DNA from: Onchocerca lupi
Lineage: Eukaryota > Nematoda > Chromadorea > Rhabditida > Onchocercidae
NCBI GenBank assembly: GCA_028564675.1
Contig: JAOVVO010000081.1
Location: 62,001 to 126,000, forward strand
Length of the DNA: 64,000 bases
Reading direction: 5' to 3'
Made by a program: the position numbers and the translations under genes. This document shows positions 37,065-48,444 of this stretch, in pieces. The notes under the pieces were generated by a model. It saw only the letters and a list, made by a program, of their open reading frames with translations, had not been told where the DNA came from and made no database searches. How positions within the stretch are numbered: the first letter of the stretch is position 1; each line of letters starts with the position of its first letter.

Positions 37065-40000
37065 ATGAAGATAAATAAATAATCTTTGGCTGATATATCA
37101 TTTGTTAATCTGAATATCTGAAAACTGATAACTCAAATATTTTTAATTTTTTATTAAGAATTTCGAATTACCTCATCAATTCAATCAATTATGAAAAAAG
37201 GGCAATGTGCAAATGAAAAAAAAAAAAAAATAGCACTTCAAAATTGAATTTTTTTTTTTTTTTTTTGAGAAAGTTTGCATTGTAAAATGAGAAAACTTTT
37301 TTAAAGTTTGAATTTGCTAATGGATCCGAAGGAAATTCTGTAGGATTTGTGTTGTGATAAATTTTCATTTTGCTAGAGGAATAATAGCAAGTGTTTCAGT
37401 TTAAAATTTAATTTTCGTAATTTGATAATGTATTGTCTTTATTTAAAAAGGCGAAAATTGATTTTAACCAATTTTGCCAGACTTTTCACTATATTGCTTA
37501 GGAAATTAAGAAATTTGAAACTAATTACATATTATGACTTTAGAATTCATTTTGACAATAGTTAGTTTACAAAATCCAATTTCAAACTCTTAATATGTAA
37601 TTATTACTAAATCTTTAGAATTTCATGAAGGCAATAATTTTGAAAAAATCCCAAAAATTACACACTTTTGCTTAAGCAACTTGTTTTATTTTTTTTTTCA
37701 TTTTAGCAATTTTAGGAATGTGAAAGGGACAAAAACTATTCCATCCTGAAATTTAATTTTCTAATTTATTCCTAATGAACCAGTTACGAGCAATCGTAGA
37801 AAAAAAAAGCGAAGTAGTATGAAAAATTTATTAACTAATATTTTACTCTAAATTGTTAGAAAAAAGCACTTGAAATTTTCTATATTTTTACTGAAATAAA
37901 GTTGGTGTTTTTGAAAATTTGAAAAAAATTTGATAACATCTTCTATGTTGGCTCATTTCCGAATTGATGAAATTGACTTGTTAAGTGATTAGCGCTTAAC
38001 AAATTTTTTCTAATAATGATATCCACTGAAATGATCTTGTTTATTTCCCGGGAAATAGATAATAATAAAGATCATGAAAATGAATTTCATGGCAAGAAAT
38101 AATATTTAAAATTTAAAAAAAAAAAAAAAGAAATTCAACTTTTTCAATAATTATACTATTTGTTTTTCACATTAGATATCGATTGATATGCTACTGTTGT
38201 TGCTGCTGTTGGATATTTAAAAAAAAAAATTCTTTTTCAATTTTTGTATCTAGAAATCAATTTTAAAAAATTAAATTTTAAGTGGGTATTATCATTTCCA
38301 CCATAATATTCGATTAGTTGCAAAACTGGGAAAAAAATTTTAATTAACTCCTTGAGGAAAAATAACATCGAGAAATAATCATTTCAAAGTTTTCATGATA
38401 TTTTTAGTTCCATAAATATGTACATTTCAATGTCACCAATGTCACCCTCTTTTTTTTTTGAGTGATAGATAAGTGGATTAATTTTTTAATTTTAAAGTTT
38501 CATATATATTTTTATAATTTTTAAGTTTAATACTTATTTTCATAATTTTTAAGTTTGATCCTCCTAAACCATCCTATATTAATGTATTTAAAGTTTTTAT
38601 TTCAAATAGTTAATTCATACTGGATTATTTAAAAAAAAAAATAAAAGCAAAACAAATAAAATAGGTGAATAAAGATAATAAATTCAAATGCAATTAAATG
38701 GATGAAATATATTTTTAAAAAAAATAAAAATAAAAAAAGACAATAAATAATTGCAATGAATAAACAAATAAATTGAATTTAAGTAAAGAAATGATTTTAA
38801 TAAATGAAAAGTTAAATTTTTTTTAAAATTCTTACTTCTTAATTTTTTTTCCAAAAAATATTATTTCTTGTAGATGCAAAAAATGACCCATAAAAATTCA
38901 TATGCTTTAATAAACACAAAAAACTAAAAAAAAAGATAATGATAGATTGCATTTTTTTCAGATTATGTTTAAATTCATTTCCATAAAATAGAAAATTCAT
39001 TTCTTTTTTTTTTCTAAAAAAGCATCAAAAAAGGTTTGTTTTAGATGATTGTGAGAAAATACGACAAAAAAAATTGTGCCTCAAGGCAGAAGATAATTTC
39101 ATATGCAAAAGAAAATAGACTTTTAATACATTTTAAATAAAAATATAAAATAATAAACAAAAATGCAAAATATGATTTCAAAATCTACACTTTTTTTGTA
39201 GAGAATTATGATTAATATTGTTTTTATTTTTATTTAAAATGCAAGTAAAATAAATTTTCTGTATACGGTAACTTCGAAAAAGCAATTCAGTTTTATCAAT
39301 TTATTCAATCTCATTTTAGTTTTTCCAATCGCTTGAATCATTGAATATTGAAGAAAATTGGCCATATTATACTTGCATTTCATGTTTGTTTATTTTTCAA
39401 TTATTTTTTAGTTTTCATTTTAAGCTTCTTCTTTTTCCGGATAAGTTTATTGCTTTAATAGATTTTGAAATAATATATTGTGTTTTTGTTTATTGCTTGA
39501 AAACCATTGTATATTCTATTTAATGACGAAATTTACGGATCTGATAATTTTAGCATGAATTTTGAAACACGAAAATTGTTTCAAATAAAAATAGACAATT
39601 CATCAAATTTAAAATTAATATGAAAATATTCTTACTACTTTAGAGGACTTTTGATACACTGAAAATCATTCTTCAACTAAGCCAATTTTGATTGAATTTT
39701 AGATTTACGCAATTATACGTAAAATTTAAACTTAATTATGCGTAAGAGTTCAATTGTAAACAATTCTTTTTGGATAAAATTGTGTGATAGCAACTGTTGA
39801 ATAAATAATTCGATTTTCAATAGTGATAAAAATTTTCATTTATTCAATTAATTTTATATAGTTAATTAATTGCTCATAAAAAATTCATTAGAAATTATAA
39901 ATGTATTTGAAATGTAATTAGCAAAATGAAAAATTTTTTCTCATAAATTAATACGAAAATGCTTTGATCTAAATTTTGGTATCAAAAATTTCGGAAATGA

Positions 40001-40900
40001 AAATTCAAATAAATAAACAATTTTACTGATATCATCTTCTGCAGAAATTAGTTTCTTAAAAATGCTTAACAAACTTCATTTAGTTTAGGAAAAATTTTAA
40101 AATATTAAGTATTTTTTAGAATATTTAAATTTGTTAATCATTTTATAAAATATTTAAATTTATAGTAGAAAGGAAAATAATTTTTGACGATGAGAAATTA
40201 AGAAATAATGAGAAAAAAAATGCAATTTAAGGAGAAGTAAAATTGATTGAAAAATGCAAAAAAAAAAGAGAAAAAAAAGAAAAGAAATAAATGCATTTTA
40301 TTGTTAAATTTAACTATTTAAATTAAGATTCAGAAAGGAGAAAGAGCATTAGGCGTTTGACATTTTTTCAAAGCTCGTAAACACAAGTACTACCTATTTA
40401 GGCAATCATTGAAATTGATTTACAAAAGACGAATTAGCAAAAGAAATTGAAAAAATTTGAGGAACAAAAAAAAAAAAGAAAAAATTAGAAATAAAAGGAA
40501 GAATAGCAAGGAAGTGAGCATCGAAGTTAAATTAAGTTCAATCATTTATGCTCGAAAAGATTTTCATTTACGAATAAAAGTAAAAATTAACTTTTAAATT
40601 TAACAAATCAATTTTTTTCTTCCTTTTTTTTTCTGCCTAACACTCTATTATAAATTGTTTACTATTATGAATAAAAAGTTTGAGGCTAATATTTTTTATG
40701 ATCAATCAATATGTTTTATGTTTAATTTGACTAATGAATTTATTCCATGATTAATTCGAATTTATTCTAAAGTCAATTTTAATTTATTCTACGATTAAAT
40801 TTTAATCTATTCCAGTATTAATTTTAATTTTTCCAAGATAAATTTGAATTTATTCAATTTTAATCTATTCCAGGTTTCAAACCAAATTTTTCGCCTAAAG
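37065..40900. other. Shared upstream region of two head-to-head receptor genes
   Basis: About 3.8 kb of very AT-rich sequence with many A and T runs and no recognisable exon. It separates the starts of gab-1 (-) and the alpha-like subunit (+), so it should contain both promoters and any shared neuronal control elements. I could not pick out individual motifs with confidence. Confidence 0.5.
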
Positions 40901-43900
40901 ATGCCAACGACGATTTCATTCTTGACCTTTAACCTCTTCATTGCGACATTTCGATTTTGTAATTGTCATATGGGAATGACTGGAGAGCATACCTTATCAT
41001 ACAATACATCACTGATACATAATATTACACGAGTTCTCAATACTATTCTTCTAAATCAAAATCGACATTTTAGACCAATCAACGGAGGTCATTAGTTTTA
41101 TGATTTTTCCCTTCAAAGATCACTCTAATTAATTAAATTTCATTTCTAAAAATATTAATTAAGATATTAGCGATAATCAAAAAAAAAAAAAAAAAAATTA
41201 ACGATAACTTCTTAACACCTAACATTTAAATATTTCATTTAATTTTTGAAATTCGAGAAATTATAATTCGCATTTTATATCATTCTTTTTTCAAACGTAA
41301 TATTTTCAGATCCTAATTCTCCTCTCCAAGTTGAAATTGATATTAGTGTACGCAGTATAGGACCAATATCGGAACAAAAAATGGTTAGTATTTGGCAACA
41401 AATAATCTTCTAATTAATGATCATTCTACCGTTAATTAAAAAACTTTACGAATTCCCTAAAATTTGATTTTAGTAATTTTAGGAATTTTCATTGGATTGT
41501 TATTTTCGGCAGAAATGGTTAGATCAACGTTTGGCCTTCGATACATTTGGAAATCGAGAAGATCTACCAATATCTAGTAAAATGCTCAAAGATATATGGA
41601 CACCGGATACGTATCATTTTAATTTTCTTAAATACGATTAAAAGAGAAAATTTACGAATTTTATTTCTGTACTGAAAAAAAAATTTGAATCTAATTTAAA
41701 CTTGTTTGAAATTCAATTATTAAATCGAAATTGCAAAGATCACGAGAAGTATGAAATTTAACATTCTCATCTGACGTTTTTTTGTCCTTAAAATTGCTGA
41801 ACTAACAGTTTTTATTGTCTCATGAAGAAGTATGCTGATTATGAAAATAAACTTATTTCGAAGTTTTCCTTCATTTTTTATCCTTTTCGTTTTATTTCAC
41901 TCAACTTCAAACTTTTTCTGTAGTCCAATGATCAGAGATCAAGATGATCCAAAAAACTTTGTTCAGAAATGATATAAATTGGAAATTCCCGATGAAATTT
42001 CTTATTGATGCTAAATTGTGTTTTAGTTATAAGAGTTAGAATTTAAAAATTTAATTAATATCAAAATTGATTTTTTAATATCAAAAATTCAGATATATTC
42101 GAAATGGACGAAATTCATATTTGCATACTCTAACAGTACCCAATGTTTTGTTTCGTGTTCGTTACGATGGACAAATTCATGTATCACAAAGGTACAAATT
42201 TCTCGTCTTTCATCAAATTCTTTATTTATTTGTTTATATTTATCTTTGGTTATTGTTTATTTATTAATTTTCAAGTAATTATTAATTGCAATTACCTGAA
42301 ATTTGTTAACTACTTAACATTATTAATTGCTTAACAATTATTTCTGCTAATTACTTATCAGCAATTACCTGAAATTAATAAATAGGTGATTGTTTGTCTC
42401 TTTATTTTTTTACTGGATAATATCATTACTGAAAATTTTTAAAGGAAGCTAAAAAGATGATATGGTCAAAACCATTTATAGCTATGAATGAAAGAAATAT
42501 TTTGCTTATAAAATAGGAAATTTTTTTTTTTAATAAGCCTTACCAGACTTAGCCAAAAGTTTTACTTATGCTAAAATGAGCCAAGAATTCTAGTAATTTT
42601 TTAAGGATTTTCTTAGAAAATAATTTTATATCAATTCATCTATATGCATCTTAAAGAAAAACTAAAAATTAGTAATACTTAAATGAACTAAAAAAAAAAA
42701 GAGAAGTTTTCATAAAATTTTTGAAATTTGATCAAAAATATTTTAATATTTGCAAATTTCACCAATGCCATTTTATAGGCTAACAATACGAAGTCGATGT
42801 AAAATGTTTTTCAAAAAATTTCCAATGGATTGTCAGGTTACTTTTATTTGTTAAAAATCAAAAAAATTTATTTTTCGATTAAATTTTAAAAAATTTTTTT
42901 TGGAACAATTAATTGCAACAAAACTTAAGGCATGTTCAATTGAAATTAGTAGTTTGGGTTATTTTTCGAACGATATCGTTTATGTATGGAAAGATGTCGA
43001 ATTGGATTCAAAAATGAGCAATATGCTTGCACAATATCAATTACTTCACGTCATTAAAACGTCATATAATTGGACGGATCCACGTGACAAGAAATTAAGT
43101 AAGTTGAAATTTCAAATTCTTGATGATAAATTTTTAAACGAACCAAATCGAATGGAAATTTTTCATTCCTCAAATTTGTCTTTGTACTTGAAGAAAATGA
43201 TAATAATGAAGAGATCCATGAGAAATTAATAAATCAGTTGATCATTAATTAATCAGTTAATCAATCAATAATAGATATTGAACAAATCTTTTTAATCGAT
43301 TTGAATTATCATTTGAATTTTTGAAATGAAACAATTTATTATGATTAAAATATAATGGTATCAATAATGATTATCTGATTGAGATGTATCGGTACTGAAA
43401 GTATACTTCAAACTTCAACGTCAACAAGGTTTCTATATTTTGCAAATTTATACGCCATGTACGTTGATCGTTGTAGTATCTTGGGTTAGCTTCTGGATCA
43501 ACAAAGAATCATCACCAGCTCGTGTTTCATTGGGTTTGTTTTTTTGTACTTCAATTAAATCTTTTGGAATTTCAAAAATGAATATTCAATAATTTAGGAA
43601 TAATTATTACTACCGTCCAAAAGATTTACATGGTACTACAGTATCATCCTAAATATTCCAAAATTATTACCGTATTCTCAACAAGTAAGCAGCAGATAGA
43701 AGTTATTCCGTTTGTAAATTTCGATAAAATATCGATATCTGTTGATGGGAACATTACCATACAATAATTTTTCCGAACGATATTCGAGAATTTTGTATTT
43801 TAATTCATCGTTCACCATCTTACACTTAATAGTAATGAATTTGGATATTGATTGGAAACTGTTGAATTTTAGGAATAATGACAGTACTTTCGGTGTCAAC

Positions 43901-43974
43901 ATTGGGTTTTGGTTATCGATCTGAGTTACCAAAAGTTTCACATTCAACGGCTCTCGATATTTATATTATGTCAC

Positions 43975-44017
<43 letters not shown>

Positions 44018-45116
44018 CATATCTCTCAAAACTTATTAACAATTTATTATGTCAAATTTGCAAGAAGTTACGTAATACCATGATTGATATTAGATTGCAG
44101 ATTATAAAATTTAAGTTTTTTTTTTTTTTTTTAGTTCGATTAGATCAATTTCTGAAGTGTTTTTCAGTTCGTGTTTCGGATTTGTATTTGCTGCAATGAT
44201 TGAATACGCCATTATTAATTATGTACATGGAGTTCATATTCGGAAAAGTGACAATTTTTTCCAAAATTTTGAAAGTTTTGGATTTGCTGATTGCAATCTT
44301 CCTCAAGAAGTTCCTTTTTATATTATTCGGAATAAGCTATAACTAATAAATTCTTAGTCATTCTTTTCTAAAATTTGCTGAACTCTCTAAAAGATAGTAA
44401 TCAAAATCGAAATTTCGCATTTGAGAAATAGTAAAAAATTGCAGGTCCATAATGTTAAAAAAATGGAAACCACCGATACGGCAAGTCCCTTAAAAAATGA
44501 TCGTCACCTTCCAAATTATCAATTTGAAATCAATTTATTGTTTTGTGAAAAGTTCAATTCTCCTCCCGTTTTTATCATTTTGACAACTACTGTTTAATTA
44601 ACAAAAAACTTATTTCTACTAGATATCAGAAATAAGCATGTTATCAACACCACTAATGCTGCCGAGACGAAATGTCAACATTCGCGAGACAATGATTTCA
44701 AATTCGAAACCACAGCCATTGTATACAAAGCAAGAGCGTTCAGGTCTAGAGTTTATTCCACTACTTTGTCTATTCATCCATTCATATATTAGTTTTGTCT
44801 TTAAAGATTGATTATGTCTATTTATCTTTTTATTAGCAATACCAGATTAATCAATATTTTGACTTAGTAAAAAAAATTTCGGGCTAAAGAATTCAAATTT
44901 GTAAATTCAAACATAAAAAAAATTTTAATTTTAGTGTTCCATCGAAATGCAGCAAAAGCAAGAGAAAAGATGAAAATAAAAAATGCGACGAATGTAGTTA
45001 GTCGAATAGATTCCGCTTCCAAAATTGTTTTTCCATTGCTCTACATTTTGTTCAATATTATCTATTGGCTAGCTTTCCTTTATTGGATTCCCGATGAAAT
45101 AAACAGTTTTATTTAG
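40901..45116 (+). CDS. GABA-A receptor alpha/gamma-like Cys-loop subunit (LGC-37-like)
   Basis: Exons: 40901-41087, 41310-41383, 41483-41610, 42093-42191, 42779-42836, 42930-43098, 43384-43533, 43873-43969, 44168-44231 (3' end uncertain), 44623-44743 and 44935-45116; about 442 residues. Order: signal peptide (MPTTISFLTFNLFIATF), PLQVEIDISVRSIGPIS, KWLDQRLAF, DIWTPDTY, Cys-loop CKMFFKKFPMDCQAC (13 residues between its end cysteines, plus an extra one), WKDVELDSKMSNMLAQYQL, M1 (IYTPCTLIVVVSWVSFW), the PAR anion-selectivity motif then GIMTVLSVSTLGFG, LPKVSHSTALDIYI, M3 (CFGFVFAAMIEYAIINYV), and M4 (FPLLYILFNIIYWLAF). The start follows a TTCCAG acceptor. It forms GABA-type chloride channels, probably with beta-like partners. 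LGC-37 is my best guess because in C. elegans I recall it as lying beside gab-1, but the paralogue is not proven. The M2 6' residue is Met, not Thr. Confidence 0.9.
43978..44013. repeat. Poly(T) run in an intron
   Basis: About 35 T bases immediately after the donor of the M2 exon of the alpha-like receptor subunit. A shorter T run lies at 44115-44132 in the same intron. Lengths may be assembly-dependent. Confidence 0.75.
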
Positions 45117-45275
45117 TCAGTACTTGAAAACGAATGATTATCATAATATTCGCTAAGCATCTTTGATATGATTTTCGTTTTGTTCATGAAGTAATGTTTA
45201 TAGAATGTAATGATATATAGAGCATTTTACAACAGAATGTATTTAAAAAGCATTTCATTATTCTATCATTTTTGA

Positions 45276-45281
45276 AATAAA
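45276..45281 (+). terminator. Likely polyadenylation signal of the alpha-like receptor gene
   Basis: AATAAA about 160 bases after the stop codon, in the narrow gap (45117-45328) before the convergent BUD23 gene. Confidence 0.5.
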
Positions 45282-45328
45282 ATCAATAACAATGTAAAAC
45301 AAAATACAAAAATGAACCGATGCACAAC

Positions 45329-47612
45329 TCATGTGAGACGTTTTCTTTTTCGACCTGTATATTTCGAAGACACGCAAACCTCTCTGGAATATAAAAGTCC
45401 GTGAACATTACTTTCAAGTGATTTGCAAAGTTGAAAATATAGAATTATGCGCTTAATAATCTTAAGATTTGAATAATAAGAAACATACTTTCCATGCTTT
45501 CGGGCACGATCTTTTTTAGACTCTATCCATTCTCTTGAACGTTTCAGTAATTTTCGCTTGTCTCGTCTTTCATTTTTTCCTGATCTAAAATGAAAAGAAT
45601 GTATCTCAAATGATGAATAAGAAAAAATATGCTGAATTCATTTATATATTTCAAAATCTTATTTATTAGTGACAAATAAAAGTGAGGCAGAAGTAGCATA
45701 AAGGTTCTTCACTATTCATTCAGTTTTTAAATTTTGTAAAACAAATTTTGGAATAAATTTCCAAATTACCTCCTTTCTATGTTCGAAATTTGATCCATTT
45801 CTTCCTCTTCAATTAATGCTTTTGGCAGTTGTTGCATACCGCCAACCATCAACACCAAATAAACTCTTAGGGAAAAAATTACTCAATATATTAAGATTAA
45901 CAACAAATAACAAATGAGAAACAGTACGCTGATTTTGCTTGACTACTTCAAAACCCTATTTTTTTGTTAACAGATAAAAGTGGGAGAAAATTAGCATAAA
46001 GATACTTTTTAGCTTTAGTACTGTTGGGAAAATCAATGACAACACCTCCAGTAAAGCCTGCTTTTGTTGCTTGTGTTGTTATGAGTTCGGTCTGACTAAC
46101 AGTTTCTGGATAAAATTGGAATACGGCACGAGTACCGCGACCCTGAAATGCCCTTTATTTCCTTCAAATGTTATTTAAATTAAGATCAAATGAGTGAGTG
46201 ATATAAAGAGTTTCATATGCATTTTCGCTTTACAAGAATATGGATGTACAGAGAATATGAATGAAAAGAAATCGGTCTTATTAAATCTTTACCATGCAAG
46301 CATATAATGACTGAAAGAATTGAAGTAGCCGTTTTCGTGGGCTCTGCTCTCGGGTATTTGCATGGCAAAGCCATTGAATTGCAGAAATACTGGAAAAAAT
46401 CAATTAAAGACTGCAAATATTAAGCTCAAGATAATTTTTTTGAATGAATCCCAAATTAACAAAGTAATTTTGCTAAAATACCATCGTTTAGCTATCACAT
46501 ACCTTATTGCACCATCAAATGTACCTGGTCGAAAAGGCAAACCATCACCTATATCTTTCAACACAACATCACCCTCAACTTCTCGATCATCTATGGCAAC
46601 TTCTAAAACAATACAGAAGCTACACAATTCATGAAAACAAGGATTCAATATAATCACAAAGCGATGAAGCTCATAATTTTATTAAGTTTAGCTTTTTGAC
46701 GAGTTAATCTTCAGCCAATGTTGTTAACTGCAGTAAACAGCAAAATTCCTAGACTAATATCACGTAAAAAACCAGGGATGACTACTAACAATTATTTGTT
46801 TTTTATCAATTACAGAGTGGTAAGAAACGTCAAAGTTTTGATTCATTTAGATTTAGAATTGGCATAAAGACTTCCCTTTAAACTATTTTGTTTAAGAGAC
46901 ATTGAAAAAATGTCAACTTCACAGTTCTAATATTAGTAATCGTAATCTAGAAGTTTTATTCTTTACATTAACAAGGCATGATATTTTATATAAAATTTAT
47001 AAAATATATTAAGGACCCACTTAACATCGCTTCACTAATATCCACGCCAATCCAATGATGACCCATTTCTGTAATAACTTCTCCACTCATTCCAGAACCA
47101 CATCCAATATCTAATAATAACCTCGATTCGTTATCATCCGGAAGAGCAAGCAATTCGATGGCTCGTTCTGTCATACGTGTTTGGATTTCAATAATATGTG
47201 AACTGAAAACTATCAAATGTTAAAGTAATATTTAGGATTAATAAATCATAGAATTGATACATAACTAAACAATGCGCATAAGAATTTCAATCAAGAAAGT
47301 AATGATAAAAACTTACTTCTGTGAGTATTTAGCAGCTTGAACATCGTTGTAATACTGAAAAAGGAAAAAATAACAAAGAATATTACGCTTCAATCTTCTT
47401 GAATGATTAATTTTCCGCAAAATATTTCTCGAATTTCAAGATAAACTTCTTATTCATGTATAGCACTACTGCCATTTCAAATACTGACAACGAATTTAAT
47501 GCGATGGATTGTTTCACAAAAAAAACTATCGAAAAAATTTCTAATGTATCGCTCGTTTGAAATTTTAGCAACAAACCAGTTCTGGTGGACCAGTAAATTC
47601 TGGACGAGACAT
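45329..47612 (-). CDS. bud23: BUD23, 18S rRNA (guanine-N7) methyltransferase
   Basis: Nine exons (minus): 47577-47612, 47317-47354, 47021-47202, 46503-46602, 46293-46389, 46006-46142, 45770-45865, 45489-45584 and 45329-45383; every junction keeps phase, giving 278 residues, the normal length. Order: MSRPEFTGPPEL, YYNDVQAAKYSQN, EIQTRMTERAIELLALP, SAM-binding motif I (LLLDIGCGSGMSGEV), HHWIGVDISEAML, IGDGLPFRPGTFDGAI, SISAIQWLCHA, AVFQFYPETVSQTELIT, GGVVIDFPNSTKAKK, then a basic C-terminal extension ending RKRKRLT with a likely nuclear/nucleolar signal. BUD23 with TRMT112 methylates one guanosine of 18S rRNA and supports 40S biogenesis in the nucleus. It converges on the receptor gene, with only about 210 bases between the stops. 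Confidence 0.97.
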
Positions 47613-48237
47613 ATTACCGCATATATTACTTTTTTCTTAAATTCCAACAGCTTTTCTCTCAATACGTCGTTTAATTTACCAGCAAATAACAACGAAAACA
47701 CATAAACCATAAATTGCTAACATATAAACCGGAATGTCTGATGTCAGTCTGAAAAATTTTACTCATCAGCGTGAAAGTTTCGCTGAATCACGTGATTTAC
47801 GTGACAATAAGTGAATTACACTCAACAATAAACTGCCCTCGGAAAAATGAAAAACCCACTAACTACCGATCAGTGATGATGTCCACGTAATTTAATGAAT
47901 CTAATTCGTTGCATAATCAGCAACTGTTTTTAACGAGTCAGCGCGTGAGAGACAGTCGGTTAGGTATTGACCTGATCTTCGTGATCATCTCAGAGGAAGG
48001 AGTGAGGGGCGGGAGAAGGGTCATTTCGAGGTCATTCTAGATCTTTGGAAGAAGTCCCAGAAATTTTGATAAGTTATGTAATATTGTGCAAAACAAGTCC
48101 TCTATGCGATATTTTTGCATATTCCTCATATTTCCATGCTGTATTTCATTCTTTTTTTTTTTTTTTTGTCGAGAAGAAAAGCAGTAGTTGATTGAAACGA
48201 TTCAAAATTTCTTCATTAATTCCTTCTGGGAAATTTA
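47613..48237. promoter_or_regulatory. Divergent promoter region between BUD23 and the DDX60-like gene
   Basis: Upstream flank of BUD23 (-) and of the helicase gene (+). It is less AT-rich than the rest and contains 'gaggggcggga' at about 48004-48014, a GC-box-like match, next to 'gagagacagtcggtt'. The function is inferred from position only. A T run lies at 48152-48167. Confidence 0.35.
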
Positions 48238-48444
48238 GAACAAGTCAAACTAAGAGATCTTTATGCATTACTATCATATCTTGGTAAAGATTATATTGAA
48301 GATAGTTTGTCAAATGATTATTTCAATAATTTCTATACGAAAAATTTAGCATTTATCATTTTAGTTTGTTCATCATATTTGTATGCTGATAGAAGTGAAC
48401 GATTAGCAATCAGTCAACAAGAAATATTAAAACAAGCGTTATGA
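48238..48444 (+). other. Unrecognised exon-like ORF overlapping the helicase start
   Basis: After an acceptor-like 'gaaatttag', 68 codons stay open to a TGA: it begins EQVKLRDLYALLSYLGKDY and includes KNLAFIILVCSSYLYADRSE, ending QQEILKQAL. The composition looks protein-like, but I do not recognise it. Its stop codon overlaps the start codon of the DDX60-like frame (ATGA at 48441-48444). It has no clear upstream coding exon in the 600 bases before BUD23. It may be the last exon of a small upstream cistron, an upstream ORF, or chance. Confidence 0.3.

Noticed and set aside
43909..44199. 96-codon ORF with a run of Phe
   Set aside because: Created by the poly(T) run; the true receptor frame uses a donor at 43969 and acceptor at 44167.
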